The notes under the pieces: model-generated
What the model was told of the DNA's origin: nothing
The model's input: only the letters and a program-made list of their open reading frames with translations
Database searches by the model: none
Position numbers and translations under genes: made by a program
Assembly: GCA_045633005.1 (NCBI GenBank)
Contig: JAZQXT010000011.1
Coordinates: 1-24,904, forward strand
Source of the DNA: CAG-390 sp045633005
GTDB taxonomy: Bacteria; Bacillota; Clostridia; Oscillospirales; CAG-272
Length of the DNA: 24,904 bases
Reading direction: 5' to 3'
Shown here: positions 22,358 through 24,904 of the stretch, piece by piece
Position numbering within the stretch: the stretch's first letter is position 1
Layout: every line of letters starts with the position of its first letter

Positions 22358-23614
22358 ATGAAAATTAAAAGGATATTAGCGGTGGCACTCATCGCGGCGG
22401 CGCTCCTTCTCCCGTCCTGCACGGGCGGCGACGGGGAAGTTACCACGGCACCCCAGACGAGTGCGGTTACCACCGCGCCGATCACCGAAAATACTACCGA
22501 AGCGCCGCCACCCGCACCCGACGAGCTTTTGGTGTTGCGCGACGCGAGCGCTACCGACCGCATCACAGACGGCGGTATTGGCGAAATACTTACTCGGGAC
22601 TACGGCATAAGGATAACGGAGCGCGACGACGCCGACATAGTAAAAACGGTGCGCAACGCCGTTTTGTCGGGCAAGAGCGACGATTGCGGTATGCTTTTGC
22701 TCACGACGCAAAACGCCGTTACGCTTTTTAACGAGGGACATCTGCAAGATCTTTCTGCGGCGGGCATCGAGGCGGATGAGCATCTGCCGAGCGGCGACGT
22801 AAGCCGTGCGCTTGCCTTTGACGGCGGCGTTTATATGCTTTATTCGAATGCGCTGTCGTCGAAATTCACCTCGGCGTACGGCGTGCTTTACCGCGCCGAC
22901 GCGCTTGACGCGGAGCTTGCAAAGCTCGTGCTTGACGGCGATTTTACCCTTGAGATAGCTATGAGTATGGCAAAGGGCATGGGCTCGTCCTTGAGCGCGA
23001 ATATAGATGCAAAGGAAATTTCCCTTATTTACCGCGGACTTGGCGGCAGGCTGTTTGAGACGGGCAAGAGCGGACTTCCCGCCGTTGCGCTCAATAGCGA
23101 AGCCGACTCGGCGGCGTACAGCGCGCTACTCGGCTCGAGCGCGGCTATAACGGCAGATGGCGGAATGTTCACCGTCGCAAAGCTTTCTGCGGCGAAGGCG
23201 GGCGAGTTTTATCTTCCCATGCCGAAGGCAAATTCCGCGCAGGAGAGCTACGTTACACCGCTTGACACCGACACGGCATCGGTGCTTGCGCTTCCCGACG
23301 GAATAACGAGCGGAGCGTTCGTCAAGCGTGCGTTTGAGGCAATAGCGGCGGCGAGCGCCGACGCACCCGCGAAAATGGCGGCAACCATCGCGCCCACCGA
23401 GGGCGACGCACGCGCCATTGCCGAAAAAATAGTGGCTTCCCTTTCAATAGAGCCGTCGCTTGTTTACGGCTGGGGAGATATGAGCGAGTTTTTGTTTGAA
23501 AATCTCGTTTGGCGCGTGGATATCGACACCGTTCTCGCGGACAAGAGCCTCTCCGACAGGCGCGAGGCTGTGGACATTGCCGCAAGTATTATCAAGGGCA
23601 GAATAAAAAAATAG
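22358..23614 (+). CDS. Lipoprotein resembling extracellular solute-binding proteins
   Basis: The product has 418 residues. A signal peptide ends in LLPSC, with the lipid-modified Cys at 21, followed by a Thr/Pro/Ala-rich linker (about 22-55). The folded part (about 56-418) has a pattern recalling periplasmic-binding-type proteins of ABC transporters: GEILTRDYGIRI, LLTTQNAVTLFNEGHLQDLS and VLYRADAL. No permease or ATPase genes lie nearby, so transport is not certain. The ATG has TTGGAGA upstream. It is 29 bases after alr and 9 bases before a ribbon-helix-helix gene. Confidence 0.78.
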   Translation: MKIKRILAVALIAAALLLPSCTGGDGEVTTAPQTSAVTTAPITENTTEAPPPAPDELLVLRDASATDRITDGGIGEILTRDYGIRITERDDADIVKTVRNAVLSGKSDDCGMLLLTTQNAVTLFNEGHLQDLSAAGIEADEHLPSGDVSRALAFDGGVYMLYSNALSSKFTSAYGVLYRADALDAELAKLVLDGDFTLEIAMSMAKGMGSSLSANIDAKEISLIYRGLGGRLFETGKSGLPAVALNSEADSAAYSALLGSSAAITADGGMFTVAKLSAAKAGEFYLPMPKANSAQESYVTPLDTDTASVLALPDGITSGAFVKRAFEAIAAASADAPAKMAATIAPTEGDARAIAEKIVASLSIEPSLVYGWGDMSEFLFENLVWRVDIDTVLADKSLSDRREAVDIAASIIKGRIKK

Positions 23615-23623
23615 GAGAAAACA

Positions 23624-23833
23624 ATGAAAAACAATTATAAGGTCGAGGTCAAGCTCTCCGACGAGCTTTTGCGCAAGCTGCTTATAATCAGCCGCGAGGA
23701 GGGCAGGAGCGTGAACAATCAGTTCCTTTTTATGCTCCGCAACAATATTCAGTATTACGAGCGCACGAAGGGCAGGATAACGCCGCAAAAGCTGGCGGCG
23801 GAGGACGTTACGCCCTATATATCCGAGGAATGA
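23624..23833 (+). CDS. Arc-like ribbon-helix-helix protein
   Basis: The product has 69 residues. YKVEVKLSDELLRKLLIISREEGRSVNNQFLFMLRNNIQYYE fits a ribbon-helix-helix fold: a short strand, then two helices with a GRSVNN turn. Such proteins bind DNA as dimers. It is last in the alr-lipoprotein run, with AGGAGA upstream of its ATG, and is followed by a strong terminator. There is no toxin partner, so a free-standing regulator is more likely than an antitoxin. The target is unknown. Confidence 0.8.
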   Translation: MKNNYKVEVKLSDELLRKLLIISREEGRSVNNQFLFMLRNNIQYYERTKGRITPQKLAAEDVTPYISEE

Positions 23834-23873
23834 AAACAACGGCGAAAGCAAACGCTTTCGCCGTTGTTTTTTT
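23834..23873. terminator. Bidirectional terminator between convergent genes
   Basis: AACAACGGCGAAAGC and GCTTTCGCCGTTGTT pair perfectly over 15 bases around AAAC, with A-rich and T-rich flanks. It lies between the stop of the ribbon-helix-helix gene and the stop of the DUF378 gene. Confidence 0.93.
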
Positions 23874-24090
23874 ACATATTAGAGGAGCTTACTATGTCTT
23901 CTCTCTCTCTGAAAAGCAACGAGATGCACCAGAGTCCCGCAAGTCCCACGACGGTGTAGATGATGCGCGCCCAGAGCGAATCCTGACCGCCGCATATCCA
24001 CGCCACGGTGTCGAACTTGAAAAGACCAATGCCGCCCCAGTTGAGTGAGCCGACGATGGAAAGGATCAATGCTATCTTATCGATGATCAT
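23872..24090 (-). CDS. DUF378-family small membrane protein
   Basis: The product has 72 residues and two membrane segments (about 5-25 and 42-61). LILSIVGSLNWGGIGLFKFDTVAWICGG and RIIYTVVGLAGLW are the DUF378 pattern. Function is unknown. The ATG at 24090 has AAAGGAGG about 8 bases upstream. It is a single gene, convergent with the ribbon-helix-helix gene. Its 5' region (24091-24230) has a small CGGCAAATGCCG hairpin; I could not pick a confident promoter. Confidence 0.87.
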   Translation of the reverse strand: MIIDKIALILSIVGSLNWGGIGLFKFDTVAWICGGQDSLWARIIYTVVGLAGLWCISLLFREREDIVSSSNM

Positions 24091-24229
24091 ACGCTTAACC
24101 TCCTTTGTGGGTTTTGGTCAAATCGGCATTTGCCGTTTTCGACTTCTGTGAAAAGTTTTCCCTTGCCGAGATTTTTTATTCACGCCGAGCGGCAAAAAAA
24201 GAGGAAGGGAAAAACAAAAAAATGAATAT

Positions 24230-24257
24230 TTGCACCTTTATGCTTTCATAATATAAC
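24230..24257 (+). promoter_or_regulatory. Possible promoter of the HPr-enzyme I unit
   Basis: TTGCAC at 24230-24235 is 16 bases from TATAAC at 24252-24257, about 20 bases before the ribosome site. The match is moderate. Confidence 0.45.
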
Positions 24258-24279
24258 TAACGAAGGTTTGGAGGTCAAC

Positions 24280-24543
24280 ATGGAAAGCTTTGTTTATCGC
24301 GTTGCCGACAAGGTGGGTATACACGCGCGCCCCGCAGGGAAAATTGTAAACGCGGCAAAGGAATTTTCGGCGGATATAATAATAAGGAAGGGCTCGGACG
24401 GCAAGGAGGCGGACGCCAAGCGGCTGTTTTCGGTAATGAGCCTTGCCGCGAGCTGTGGCGAGGAGCTTACCTTTATAATAAGCGGCTCGGACGAGGCGGC
24501 GGCGGCTCTCGCTATGAAACGGCTGTGCGAGGAAACGCTTTGA
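24280..24543 (+). CDS. HPr-family phosphocarrier protein lacking the regulatory serine
   Basis: The ATG at 24280 is 5 bases after GGAGG (24270-24274); an upstream in-frame TTG at 24268 would begin inside that site. The product has 87 residues. The phosphorylation site H15 with R17 is intact (GIHARPAG). Where Bacillus HPr reads K-S46-I-M-G-V-M-S, this protein reads K47-R48-L-F-S-V-M-S, so the serine target of HPr kinase is an arginine. It can probably accept phosphate from enzyme I but not be switched by HPr kinase. It overlaps ptsI by one base, so both work in the phosphotransferase relay. Confidence 0.88.
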   Translation: MESFVYRVADKVGIHARPAGKIVNAAKEFSADIIIRKGSDGKEADAKRLFSVMSLAASCGEELTFIISGSDEAAAALAMKRLCEETL

Positions 24544-24904
24544 TGACGGCGGAGAAAAGAGAGACGCGCGTTTTTTCGGGCGTTGGCGTTGGTGCGCTTT
24601 GCGCATCGGGCGTTTTACATTTTTGGAAAAAGCAAAGACGCGAGCCGCCGTCGTACCGCGGAGCGCGTGCGGAAAAGCAGGCGTTTTCCGACGCGCTCCT
24701 TCGTGCGCGTGAGCGCACGGCGGTGCTTGCCCGTCGCACCGAGGATGCCGCGGGCGAGGATGCGGCGGCGATATTCGAGATACACGATATGCTCCTTGCC
24801 GACGCGGATTTTTCCGAGGGGGTAAGGCGCAAAATAGATAGCGGAAAGACCGCCGCCGAGGCGGTGGAGGCGGTAGCCGAGGAGATGGCGGCGGTCTTTG
24901 AGGC
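24543..24904 (+). CDS. ptsI: Phosphotransferase enzyme I (PtsI), N-terminal part, cut by the window edge
   Basis: A frame opens at an ATG at 24543, sharing its A with the HPr stop (TGATG), and stays open to the edge for 120 codons. The start reads MTAEKRETRVFSGVGVGA. The later AAAIFEIHDMLLADADF stretch and the following helix with AAEAVEAVAEEMAAVFE match the N-terminal HPr-binding domain of enzyme I. The active-site histidine lies beyond the window. A GAGGAA site is 8 bases upstream of the start. The first 40 residues are unusually rich in basic residues (FWKKQRREPPSYRGAR) for this family. Confidence 0.85.
   Translation, partial: MTAEKRETRVFSGVGVGALCASGVLHFWKKQRREPPSYRGARAEKQAFSDALLRARERTAVLARRTEDAAGEDAAAIFEIHDMLLADADFSEGVRRKIDSGKTAAEAVEAVAEEMAAVFE

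Noticed and set aside
23624..23833. Antitoxin of a toxin-antitoxin pair
   Set aside because: The ribbon-helix-helix fold suits an antitoxin, but the next gene is on the other strand and is a DUF378 membrane protein, and the upstream gene is a lipoprotein, so no toxin partner is present.

Overview
The window looks like a chromosome segment from an anaerobic Firmicute of the class Clostridia. The evidence is the control style and gene content: a T-box leader, a tetrahydrofolate riboswitch, a preQ1-I riboswitch, ECF-type vitamin S components, a DUF1836 regulator, a SleB-type wall hydrolase, strong AGGAGG ribosome sites and near-consensus sigma-A promoters. The species cannot be named from sequence alone. 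No rRNA, tRNA, CRISPR array or phage genes were seen.

Layout. 1-506: left-edge fragment of a membrane protein (minus). 585-3260: minus-strand operon DUF1836 regulator, NfeD/YuaF-like protein, flotillin. 3413-4006: M50 membrane protease. 4022-5887: promoter, tyrosine-type T-box leader and a sodium:solute symporter. 5895-6249: a small inverted-repeat element, an array of four hairpins and a terminator. 6248-6817: TetR-family regulator (minus). 6901-14214: a long plus-strand operon covering the whole shikimate pathway plus the phenylalanine branch: pheA, aroB, aroC, an aroE-aroK-aroQ fusion frame, aroA, a probable tyrA remnant and a DAHP synthase. 14231-14875: zinc-ribbon membrane protein. 14884-15191: a second hairpin array inside an 11-bp inverted repeat. 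15252-16553: acyltransferase with a zinc ribbon. 16552-16765: terminator and repeats. 16851-18853: folT-folC (minus) behind a THF riboswitch. 18872-19440: queT behind a preQ1 riboswitch. 19446-19586: second copy of the small inverted-repeat element. 19586-21039: lipoprotein and SleB-like hydrolase (minus). 21075-23833: alanine racemase, solute-binding-like lipoprotein, ribbon-helix-helix protein. 23872-24090: DUF378 protein (minus). 24280-24904: HPr-like protein and the start of enzyme I.

The most interesting biology is the aromatic amino acid block. A 15-bp palindrome, GTTAACACTGTTAAC, lies just after the -10 box of the pheA operon. An 18-bp stretch covering most of it recurs just after the -10 box of the divergent tetR gene. 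This suggests a self-limiting TetR-type repressor of the shikimate/phenylalanine operon. The operon carries prephenate dehydratase but only a 32-codon relic resembling the N-terminus of prephenate dehydrogenase, while the transporter upstream is under a T-box with a UAC (Tyr) specifier. Together these suggest an organism that makes phenylalanine but imports tyrosine. That link is inference. A second theme is intergenic arrays of short hairpins with constant tips or spacers and covarying stems. A third is a vitamin-uptake locus in which two ECF S components sit back to back, each under its own riboswitch.
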